From contig CAJOLO010000133.1 in NCBI GenBank assembly GCA_905235345.1, positions 1 to 5,002 of the forward strand: a stretch of 5,002 bases of DNA. Reading direction: 5' to 3'. Positions 1-5,002 of this stretch are shown here, in pieces; within the stretch, counting starts at the first letter, position 1, and each line of letters begins with the position of its first letter. A program made the position numbers and the translations under genes. The stretch is from an uncultured Lachnospiraceae bacterium (GTDB lineage: Bacteria; Bacillota; Clostridia; Lachnospirales; Lachnospiraceae). The notes under the pieces were generated by a model. The model did no database searches. It was not told the DNA's origin and saw only the letters and a list, made by a program, of their open reading frames with translations.

Positions 1-660
1 CACATTCATGGTTTCAGTTGAAGTATTCGAATCCGGAAGTGTATCTGTTGCCTGAACCGTAACACCATACAATCTGCATTTATCCACTAATCTGAGACTT
101 TCTTCTATTCTATCACCTGTCGCAACTCCACATGATAGTTCGTTTATAAGAAACGTCTCCTTACATGCATACTGTAAAATTTCCATCTGCTCCTCATTAA
201 AATGGTATAATCCGAACTGTCTTACTTTCCCGTTTTTCTCAAGATTATACATTGCTTCTGCAACGTCATCAACTTCCATAAGATAGTCGGGTCTTTCAAG
301 CAGCAGTACATCAATACAATCAACCTGAAGTCTTTTCAAACTATCCTCAACCGATGACAAAATATATGCCTTAGATAAGTCATAGTATCCGTTATAGCAT
401 CCACATTTCGTCTGAATCCTCATCCGCTGTCTCATTCCCTTATTCTCGGTTATCACCTGACCGAACAGCTTTTCACATCTTCCATCTCCATATGCAGGCG
501 AATGATCAAACATATTAATTCCGTTTTCAAGTGCGGTATCCACAAGCCTTGTCGCCTCTGAATATGTCAGCTTGTCTAAACCTTTCATCGAAAGAACAAT
601 CCTGCTGGCATCCATATCAGAATTGCCCAACAACATCGCCATATCTCCGCCTAACGGTTT
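1..660 (-). other. Aldo/keto-reductase-like C-terminal domain (domain within the GT4 fusion)
   Basis: This covers residues about 408-627 of the fusion, cut by the window edge. The order of motifs fits the YdhF-like branch of aldo/keto reductases: SRIVLSMKGL (426-435), ALENGINMFDHSPAYGDG (450-467), MRIQTKCG (487-494), SVEDSLKRLQVDCIDVLLLERPD (begins at S510), VAEAMYNLEKNGKVRQFG (540-557). Tetrad positions read D459, Y464, K492 and E529. Reductases normally have His at the last position (LLLHRPD); here the codon is GAA. The usual GVSNF strand reads GLYHF (557-561), so the Ser-Asn pair that holds the nicotinamide amide is Tyr-His. The fold assignment is firm, but oxidoreductase activity is uncertain. 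The domain may have altered chemistry, as in Glu-containing steroid 5-beta-reductases, or may now serve as a binding or regulatory module. Confidence 0.85.
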
Positions 661-1881
661 AGCATCCGTAAGCTCGTAGCCTATCTTATCTGCAACTTTA
701 TCCGCCATACGTATAAGAATATTTCTATGATTTTTCGTCACATGATAGTATATATTCTCAACCTTAGCCGCAAACTGCTCTGTAGAAAACTTCTCCACAC
801 TTTCCAAAGCCTTCTTTTTGTAATCAATATGCCCGCCATTCCATAGCACAGCATCTATGCCTGAAATAAATGATTCCTCATCCTCAAACTCGTATCCGTT
901 CTCCCCGTTAAACAGAACTCCATCAAGGCAGGGGTCTTTTCTGGCCACAATCGGTACACCTGATGCCAATGCTTCAATATAGGTAAGTCCCTGTGTCTCG
1001 CTTGTGGATGCAGATACGAATACATCTCCAATCTGATAGTAATGATTAATCTCATCCCATGACTTAGAACCGGCAAATATCATCTGCTTTTTATTCTTCA
1101 TTCCCTTAGCTTTCTTTTCCAAAGCTCCTTTATAAGGTCCGTCGCCAACTACAAGAAATGTTACATTATTATGCCCGTTCATATAATCATTAAGATAAAT
1201 CATTAACTCATCAATATTCTTCTCCTCGGACACTCTTCCAAGATACAGAATAACTTTATTTCCCTTGGGAATTCCCAGAGAATTCTTAAGTTTTTCCTTA
1301 TATGCCTCACTATCCCATGTCTGAAACTTTGAAAGGTCAATTCCCGTCGGAATCACATTGATGTCAGGTCTAACCTTATACCTTCGCATAAGCTCTGCAA
1401 CTTTTTCCGTTGGAACAATCAGCTCCTCAGCTCCCCTCACACTAAACTTACTGTACATCTTTGCAAGCAGCTTAGCCCTCTTTTCACTGGAAATGTACTG
1501 TTTGATATAATGGGCATAATCCTCATATATTGTGTGATAAGTGTGCACCACAGGAATAAACAATTCATGAGCCATTATACGCCCAAACATTCCGATTGCA
1601 AACTCTGTATTGGTATGAATTATATCCAGTTTCATTCTGCGAATCTGAAGTGCAATCTTAGGATGATAGACAAGTCCTAATCTTCTTTCCGGAACAAATG
1701 ATACCGCCCTTGACGGAACCCGGAAAACACCTTTCTCAGAAGATGGTGCTCCCGGAGACTTTGTTGTGATAACATATACATTATGCCCACGTTTCTCCAG
1801 CTCTTTTTTCAACAGATACACAGAGTTTGCAACTCCGTTTAATTCGGGATAGTACGTGTCCGTAAATAATCCTATATTCAT
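1..1881 (-). CDS. GT4 glycosyltransferase fused to an aldo/keto-reductase-like domain (C-terminus beyond window)
   Basis: One frame stays open for 627 codons from the ATG at 1881-1879 to the left edge; I checked every codon and found no stop. Residues 1-385 are a GT-B glycosyltransferase of family GT4. They show the N-terminal FTDTYYPELNGVA motif (6-18), HTYHTIYEDYAHY (113-125), VIPTGID (176-182), LGRVSEEKNI (214-223, R216 and K221 being the expected donor-phosphate contacts) and the E-x7-E pair E295/E303. The HTYHT..EDY block is typical of diacylglycerol glucosyltransferases, which use UDP-glucose at the cytoplasmic membrane face. The lipid acceptor is inferred from this resemblance; another GT4 substrate is possible. 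From about residue 410 an aldo/keto-reductase-like barrel follows in the same frame. The start lies 3 nt after the HD-GYP stop, with AAGGAAGG at 1900-1893, so translation is probably coupled. The true C-terminus is outside the window. Confidence 0.93.
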   Translation of the reverse strand, partial: MNIGLFTDTYYPELNGVANSVYLLKKELEKRGHNVYVITTKSPGAPSSEKGVFRVPSRAVSFVPERRLGLVYHPKIALQIRRMKLDIIHTNTEFAIGMFGRIMAHELFIPVVHTYHTIYEDYAHYIKQYISSEKRAKLLAKMYSKFSVRGAEELIVPTEKVAELMRRYKVRPDINVIPTGIDLSKFQTWDSEAYKEKLKNSLGIPKGNKVILYLGRVSEEKNIDELMIYLNDYMNGHNNVTFLVVGDGPYKGALEKKAKGMKNKKQMIFAGSKSWDEINHYYQIGDVFVSASTSETQGLTYIEALASGVPIVARKDPCLDGVLFNGENGYEFEDEESFISGIDAVLWNGGHIDYKKKALESVEKFSTEQFAAKVENIYYHVTKNHRNILIRMADKVADKIGYELTDAKPLGGDMAMLLGNSDMDASRIVLSMKGLDKLTYSEATRLVDTALENGINMFDHSPAYGDGRCEKLFGQVITENKGMRQRMRIQTKCGCYNGYYDLSKAYILSSVEDSLKRLQVDCIDVLLLERPDYLMEVDDVAEAMYNLEKNGKVRQFGLYHFNEEQMEILQYACKETFLINELSCGVATGDRIEESLRLVDKCRLYGVTVQATDTLPDSNTSTETMNV

Positions 1882-1884
1882 ATA

Positions 1885-2529
1885 TTATACTACCTTCCTT
1901 GCATACTCGACATTTTCAAGTTCCGATGCAGACTTTTCAAAACAGAACTTCAGATTAGGAGAAATCGCTCCGCATTTATCATTCAGTATCATATAAAATA
2001 CTCTCTCCATTGTAAAAGGTTCTCTGTTCCTGCATCTCAATAATGTATCATATATATCAGCAAGCCCCACAATCTGAGCTTCTATCGGAATCTTATCATC
2101 CTTAATACCGTATGGATATCCACTTCCATCATATTTCTCATGATGATACACGCATACATTATAACATATTCTCTCTAGTTCCCTGTCTTGACCTGTGGAC
2201 ATAGACTTTATTATCTGTCCACCCTTTATTGTATGCTTTTTATACAGATCAAATTCAAAAACTGACAATCGCCCCTCCTTGTGCAGTAAAGCATCCTGAA
2301 TTGTCACCTTGCCAATATCATGAATACGTGCGGCATAAGATATAAGTTCACATTTATGTTGTGTCATCTTCGACGGATATAATCTTAAATAATTATCAGC
2401 TATAATTTCCGCATATCTTCCCACATACCACATATGCTCTCTGGTTTCAGCATTACACTGAACGATCATATCCTCTAAAAGATTTATTAAAAAAATACTG
2501 TTATTATCATTCTCTGTTAAATCGATCAT
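1885..2529 (-). CDS. Stand-alone HD-GYP domain protein, probable cyclic-di-GMP phosphodiesterase
   Basis: This 214-residue protein is almost entirely an HD-GYP domain. Expected metal ligands and signatures are all visible: H32 in the first helix, H70-D71 in RIHDIGKV, H99 before IKGGQII, H129-H130 in YHHEKYDGSGYP (128-139), and D158 in IVGLADIYDTL. The complete HHExxDGxGYP signature fits the HD-GYP phosphodiesterase family, which hydrolyses cyclic di-GMP to pGpG or GMP in the cytoplasm; related members use cGAMP or other nucleotides. No receiver, PAS or membrane segment precedes the domain, so activity may be set by expression or partners rather than a fused sensor. The last 35 or so residues are less conserved. 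It starts 27 nt after the EcsC stop and ends 3 nt before the GT4 fusion. Activity is inferred from intact residues. Confidence 0.92.
   Translation of the reverse strand: MIDLTENDNNSIFLINLLEDMIVQCNAETREHMWYVGRYAEIIADNYLRLYPSKMTQHKCELISYAARIHDIGKVTIQDALLHKEGRLSVFEFDLYKKHTIKGGQIIKSMSTGQDRELERICYNVCVYHHEKYDGSGYPYGIKDDKIPIEAQIVGLADIYDTLLRCRNREPFTMERVFYMILNDKCGAISPNLKFCFEKSASELENVEYARKVV
1893..1900 (-). promoter_or_regulatory. Ribosome binding site of the GT4 fusion, inside the HD-GYP gene
   Basis: AAGGAAGG lies 11 nt before the ATG at 1881, within the last codons of the upstream gene. It supports this start and implies translational coupling between the HD-GYP protein and the glycosyltransferase fusion. 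Confidence 0.7.
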
Positions 2530-2533
2530 AAAT

Positions 2534-2538
2534 CCCCC
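2534..2538 (-). promoter_or_regulatory. Closely spaced ribosome binding site of the HD-GYP gene
   Basis: A GGGGG(A) tract sits only 4 nt before the ATG at 2529, a shorter spacing than usual. The ATG at 2540 overlapping this tract meets a TGA within five codons, so 2529 is the best start. The short spacing could lower initiation. Confidence 0.5.
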
Positions 2539-2556
2539 ATTATAAAGCCATTTATT

Positions 2557-3489
2557 TTATTCCGCATATTTTATTAAGAACCTTCGCTTATACTTTAGTA
2601 CCGCATAATCTGTTATCTTCTTTAAACAGGTTACGTCATTCATACCACCGACAATACCGATTATCGCCTTTCCCTGCACAAACTTTCCATATAACAATTC
2701 TCTTGAAAGTGCCTCAGCCGAATTCTGAATCTGTCTTGTTATCATAAGCTCAGTCACATAGTCATTATTGATTTCTTCCTCGCCATGTGCCTTGACATAC
2801 GACAATTCATCTGCATATTCATCATCGTAGGTCATGTTCACTTTATCATAAGAATCATATATTCTGTCATTGCTACCGGATTCTTCACCATCTACGCCGG
2901 TTTGTATCCCGCTGCCACTCATCCTGTCAATAAGCTCATTAAGTTCTTCATTCTTCCTTCTCAGCACATCGCCGCTTTTTAATGCAGTATCAATAATCTT
3001 AAGAATAAACAGTTTTTCTTCATTAGTTGTATAATCAAATCCAAAGCTTATGGCAATCTCGTATATACTCTTTAGCATTACCGACACAAATATCGGAATA
3101 TCGGGAATACCCATTCCTCCAATGCCAAGCACCAATCCCTCAAAGGTTGAAATCACAAGATTTTTACTTATAGTATTCTTTGCCTGTCTGTCAAAGCGAC
3201 GCACTCCCGCTGCAGTGAATCCTTCTCGCCTAAGCTTTTTTGATGAGCTCTTATAAGTATGACTTTGTGCATCCTTCTTATATGTCTTTTCAATTATTCC
3301 GGTTCCTTTTTGAAAGACCATATTAAATGCCTTGCTAAATGCAGACTCCAATGTCCTGTTAAGCGATGCCGGCACCTTTCTTCTTACAAACCTGACCCAC
3401 TTAGGAGTCTTATCCATGATATGCTTTGTAAGAAATGATTCCTCTTTTAAATTCTGTAATCTCCATTCATTGTCCCACGAAAAACTCAT
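2557..3489 (-). CDS. EcsC family protein
   Basis: A 310-residue protein from the ATG at 3489. Residues about 108-170 carry the EcsC-family core: a Gly-rich hydrophobic stretch (FEGLVLGIGGMGIPDIP) followed by VMLKSIYEIAISFGFDY and a helix starting NEEKLFILKIIDTAL. The C-terminus keeps the second family block, QGKAIIGIVGGMND followed by DYAVLKYKRRFLIKY. EcsC proteins take their name from the third gene of the Bacillus ecs transporter locus; their biochemical role is not settled, and membrane association is likely from the hydrophobic core. Between the blocks, residues about 198-240 form an acidic, low-complexity linker rich in Asp, Glu, Ser and Tyr. The N-terminal 100 residues are basic. The gene begins 2 nt after the LysR stop and precedes the HD-GYP gene, so all are probably on one transcript. 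Family assignment is confident; function is not. Confidence 0.85.
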   Translation of the reverse strand: MSFSWDNEWRLQNLKEESFLTKHIMDKTPKWVRFVRRKVPASLNRTLESAFSKAFNMVFQKGTGIIEKTYKKDAQSHTYKSSSKKLRREGFTAAGVRRFDRQAKNTISKNLVISTFEGLVLGIGGMGIPDIPIFVSVMLKSIYEIAISFGFDYTTNEEKLFILKIIDTALKSGDVLRRKNEELNELIDRMSGSGIQTGVDGEESGSNDRIYDSYDKVNMTYDDEYADELSYVKAHGEEEINNDYVTELMITRQIQNSAEALSRELLYGKFVQGKAIIGIVGGMNDVTCLKKITDYAVLKYKRRFLIKYAE

Positions 3490-3491
3490 GT

Positions 3492-4382
3492 TCAAAATCC
3501 TCTGCTTCTATTATGTCTGTCTCTGCATTCCATAGCAAAATCAATAAAAAATTCATAAAAATTCCTGACATTACTATTACCTGCTGCCTGCTGCCCATAA
3601 GCAATCACTATATCACGTTTACACTCTTGTCCTTTGATCGGCAAGAGAACTACATTTTTGGATGGTTCTGCACTCTCCCATGAATATTCCGGCCAAAATC
3701 CCACACCAAGACCCGCACTTATAAGACTTCTCACAGATTCGAAATTCATACTTTCAAACACTATATCAGGTGTGAAGCCGGCCTCCATGCAAAACTGATC
3801 GCATATATTACGTATCGGTCTGGTGTCTGCCATCATAATAAAGCCCTCATCCGCAACCTCTGATAATTCTATCTCAGAGTATTTCGCATATTTCGAAGAC
3901 GCCGGCACTGCAAGAAAGAACTTTTCCTCCAATGTAATCTGGTCTGACATCCCATTATTTTTGGGAAGTGAAGCTGTAATACACAGATCATAATCCTCGG
4001 CCAACGGACTCTGTTCAAATTCAAAGTTCATTTCCGGATGCTTTGCTTTATATGAAATAATACAGTTCGTCACAAGAATTGAGGCCGCCAGCACGTTAAG
4101 ATGTATTGTCTGTTTCTGTTTCTTATCCACCTCTGATAATTTTCTTGGAAGATTATCAAGAGTTTTCATAACCGGTCTTACCTCTTCTACAAGTATCTCT
4201 CCTGCTTTCGTAAGAGTAATACCGCCCTTCTTTCTTTCAAAAAGCTTAACATCCAATTCCGATTCCAGACGTTTAATAGACTGTGAAAGGGCAGGCTGTG
4301 CTATCTTTAACGAGTTGGCCGCCTTAGTTATGTGCCCATACTGTGCTGCCACAAGAAAATATTGTAATTGTTGTAATTCCAT
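3492..4382 (-). CDS. LysR-type transcriptional regulator
   Basis: A full-length 296-residue LysR-family regulator, close to the family's usual 290-310. Residues 1-60 are the winged helix-turn-helix: LQQLQYFLVAAQYGHITKAA, then SLKIAQPALSQSIKRLE with the recognition helix at about 28-40, and LFERKKGGITLTKAGE (48-62). A linker helix follows, then a periplasmic-binding-like effector domain from about 92. The effector domain includes the typical C-terminal signature ESVRSLISAGLGVGFWPEYS (215-234). The ATG at 4382 has a strong AGGGAGGT site 4 nt upstream. The gene heads the operon and points the same way as the genes it probably controls; many LysR regulators are instead divergent from their targets. 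The inducing ligand cannot be told from sequence. It probably regulates itself and the downstream genes. Confidence 0.95.
   Translation of the reverse strand: MELQQLQYFLVAAQYGHITKAANSLKIAQPALSQSIKRLESELDVKLFERKKGGITLTKAGEILVEEVRPVMKTLDNLPRKLSEVDKKQKQTIHLNVLAASILVTNCIISYKAKHPEMNFEFEQSPLAEDYDLCITASLPKNNGMSDQITLEEKFFLAVPASSKYAKYSEIELSEVADEGFIMMADTRPIRNICDQFCMEAGFTPDIVFESMNFESVRSLISAGLGVGFWPEYSWESAEPSKNVVLLPIKGQECKRDIVIAYGQQAAGNSNVRNFYEFFIDFAMECRDRHNRSRGF
3498..3503 (-). promoter_or_regulatory. Ribosome binding site deciding the EcsC start
   Basis: AGAGGA lies 8 nt before the ATG at 3489 but only 2 nt before an in-frame TTG at 3495. The spacing favours the ATG, two codons shorter than the longest reading frame. 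The site lies inside the end of the LysR gene. Confidence 0.65.
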
Positions 4383-4386
4383 GCCT

Positions 4387-4394
4387 ACCTCCCT
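4387..4394 (-). promoter_or_regulatory. Strong ribosome binding site of the LysR gene
   Basis: AGGGAGGT ends 4 nt before the ATG at 4382 and fixes the start of the LysR-type regulator. Confidence 0.7.
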
Positions 4395-4461
4395 CGAATA
4401 TTATCACCTTGATTATTATAATGCCATTCGACACAAATATCATGCCGGTATTAAAGCTTAT

Positions 4462-4479
4462 GTATCAGACACAGTATAC
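4462..4479. promoter_or_regulatory. Candidate operator: GTAT-N10-ATAC inverted repeat
   Basis: An 18-bp interrupted palindrome, GTAT-N10-ATAC, covers the predicted -10 box and start region of the operon promoter. LysR regulators bind dyads of about this size and often repress their own gene from such positions. It does not match the classic T-N11-A spacing exactly, and short A/T-rich palindromes arise by chance, so this is only a candidate. Confidence 0.3.
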
Positions 4480-4500
4480 CATTTTTACAAAAACATTCAA
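4473..4500 (-). promoter_or_regulatory. Predicted sigma-A promoter of the LysR-EcsC-HD-GYP-GT4 operon
   Basis: Reading the minus strand, TTGAAT (4500-4495) is followed after 16 nt by TATACT (4478-4473), a good match to the vegetative consensus. A start site near 4466 would leave a leader of about 80 nt. A weaker overlapping alternative is TTGTAA (4490-4485), 17 nt, TGATAC (4467-4462). No other convincing promoter is seen inside the packed operon. Confidence 0.55.
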
Positions 4501-4527
4501 TAGTATAACACAGTTCTTTATAATTTA

Positions 4528-4605
4528 CCGGGAGACAGGGGACGGTTCTCCGTCTCCTTTTCCACTCCGGGAGACAGGGGACGGTTCTCCGTCTCCTTTT
4601 CCACT
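4528..4605. repeat. Two identical 39-bp tandem units, each with a REP-like hairpin
   Basis: Two perfect copies lie at 4528-4566 and 4567-4605, with the match running two bases further (CC at 4606-4607). Each contains an imperfect hairpin: GGAGAC (4531-4536) pairs with GTCTCC (4552-4557). Inside a bulged A, GGGGA (4538-4542) pairs with TCTCC (4547-4551) around a CGGT loop. The second hairpin is at 4570-4596. The fold is better on the plus strand, where a G-T pair becomes an A-C mismatch on the other strand. The GC-rich units stand out from the A/T-rich surroundings and lie 5 nt past the transposase stop. This is the arrangement expected of REP-like elements recognised by a RAYT. I recall similar GACAGGGGACGGTTCTC motifs dispersed in clostridial genomes, but cannot verify that here. 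Confidence 0.9.
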
Positions 4606-4611
4606 CCAATG

Positions 4612-5002
4612 CTATTTTAACGCATTTTCAATTATTTTTTTCGAAATACCTGTAAGGCGACTTAACTGCCGTATTGATATTCCTTCTCCCTCCTATCATT
4701 CGGCATATCGACTCATTAAGTGTCTCTCTGTTTTTCTTATCAATAATTGGTGTAAATGTACCCAGTTCACTCATGATTATTTCTTTTGCAGTTTCATCAG
4801 TGCATCGACGTCTTGAATTTTCTTCTATTTCTAAACATACATCATCATTTTCTGTGCTAATAAACTCTCGCATGGCTTTATCATCTAATATAGATTTTAT
4901 AATATTCTGGTCTGTAATCCCTGTTTCACCCAATAAATATTCCCTTGCACTGCTATATTGATAATCTTCTACGTTCTGGCATATCCCCGCTTTTACAGGA
5001 TT
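4612..5002 (-). pseudogene. REP-associated tyrosine transposase (RAYT, Y1_Tnp/IS200-like), C-terminal part, frameshifted
   Basis: The frame entering at the right edge begins NPVKAGICQNVEDYQYSSAREY, the conserved segment after the catalytic region of REP-associated IS200-like transposases. It continues for about 100 residues through KAMREFISTENDD and DETAKEIIMSELGTFTPIID to RETLNESICRMIGG. The family's C-terminal helix then appears in another frame: EGISIRQLSRLTGISKKIIE, ending NALK at a TAG (4612-4614). Joining the two needs removal of one base in a GGAGGG run, giving RMIGGEGISIRQ. Without that change the protein ends in an unrelated tail at a TGA (4628-4630). The TTG at 4931-4933 is not the start, because homology runs through it. 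The HUH motif and the rest of the catalytic domain lie outside the window. These enzymes are single-strand DNA endonucleases that process REP hairpins. Confidence 0.82.
4686..4694 (-). other. Frameshift site in the RAYT gene
   Basis: The minus strand reads AGGAGGGAG here. One extra G in the GGG run (4690-4688) explains the switch from the upstream frame to the frame holding GISIRQLSRLTGIS. A real mutation, a sequencing error, or less likely a programmed shift could cause it. Confidence 0.7.

Noticed and set aside
855..1076. Minus-strand 73-codon open frame inside the GT4 region
   Set aside because: It is out of frame within the glycosyltransferase fusion, whose own frame has clear conserved motifs here.
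3493..3495. TTG as the EcsC start
   Set aside because: It would sit 2 nt from the AGAGGA ribosome site, while the ATG two codons later has an 8-nt spacing.
2785..3683. Several short plus-strand open frames opposite the EcsC and LysR genes
   Set aside because: They lie antisense to well-supported genes, have hydrophobic random-looking translations and no convincing ribosome sites.
4531..4600. The GC-rich hairpins as rho-independent terminators
   Set aside because: A T-tract follows the stem only on the plus strand, where no gene ends. On the minus strand the stem is preceded by A's and not followed by T's, so it is a poor terminator for the transposase. The REP interpretation fits better.
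4528..4607. Remnant CRISPR array
   Set aside because: The two copies are directly abutting with no spacers, and no cas gene is nearby.
4343..4816. Plus-strand open frame of 157 codons with a repeated SPSPFPL segment
   Set aside because: It runs antisense through the LysR start, the promoter region, the tandem repeat and the transposase. The repeated peptide is just the 39-bp repeat translated, and there is no protein-like pattern.
4931..4933. TTG as the start of a small 101-residue protein
   Set aside because: Transposase homology continues in the same frame upstream to the window edge, so this is an internal Leu codon.

Overview
The window reads as a low-GC Firmicute, most likely a clostridial gut or rumen bacterium of the Lachnospiraceae type. 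This is inferred from A+T-rich coding with GGAGG-type ribosome sites, an EcsC/HD-GYP/GT4 gene set, and a REP-associated transposase of a kind I associate with clostridia. No rRNA or other taxonomic marker is present. Every convincing gene is on the minus strand, so transcription runs from high to low coordinates.

Right end (about 4528-5002): the C-terminal part of a REP-associated tyrosine transposase (RAYT, Y1_Tnp/IS200-like) enters from beyond the right edge. It carries an apparent +1 frameshift near 4686-4694. Its last conserved helix is readable only in a second frame, ending at a TAG at 4612-4614. Five bases past that stop lie two identical 39-bp tandem units, each able to fold into a GC-rich hairpin. 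This looks like a RAYT with its own REP-like repeats.

Middle (about 4395-4500): a sigma-A-like promoter on the minus strand, overlapped by a GTAT-N10-ATAC inverted repeat, precedes a tightly packed four-gene operon.

Operon (4382 down to beyond 1): a LysR-type regulator; an EcsC-family protein, 2 nt after the regulator's stop; a stand-alone HD-GYP protein with all the expected metal and signature residues, 27 nt further on; and a long protein starting 3 nt after the HD-GYP stop. The last protein has at least 627 codons with no stop before the window edge. It joins a GT4 glycosyltransferase of the diacylglycerol-glucosyltransferase type to an aldo/keto-reductase-like domain.

The reductase-like domain is the most unusual part. 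It keeps the Asp, Tyr and Lys of the catalytic tetrad, but Glu replaces the His and Tyr-His replaces the Ser-Asn of the nicotinamide-binding motif. A reasonable inference is a LysR-controlled unit that modifies membrane glycolipid, with a cyclic-di-GMP phosphodiesterase-like protein and a membrane-associated EcsC protein as partners. The physiological role cannot be read from the sequence.
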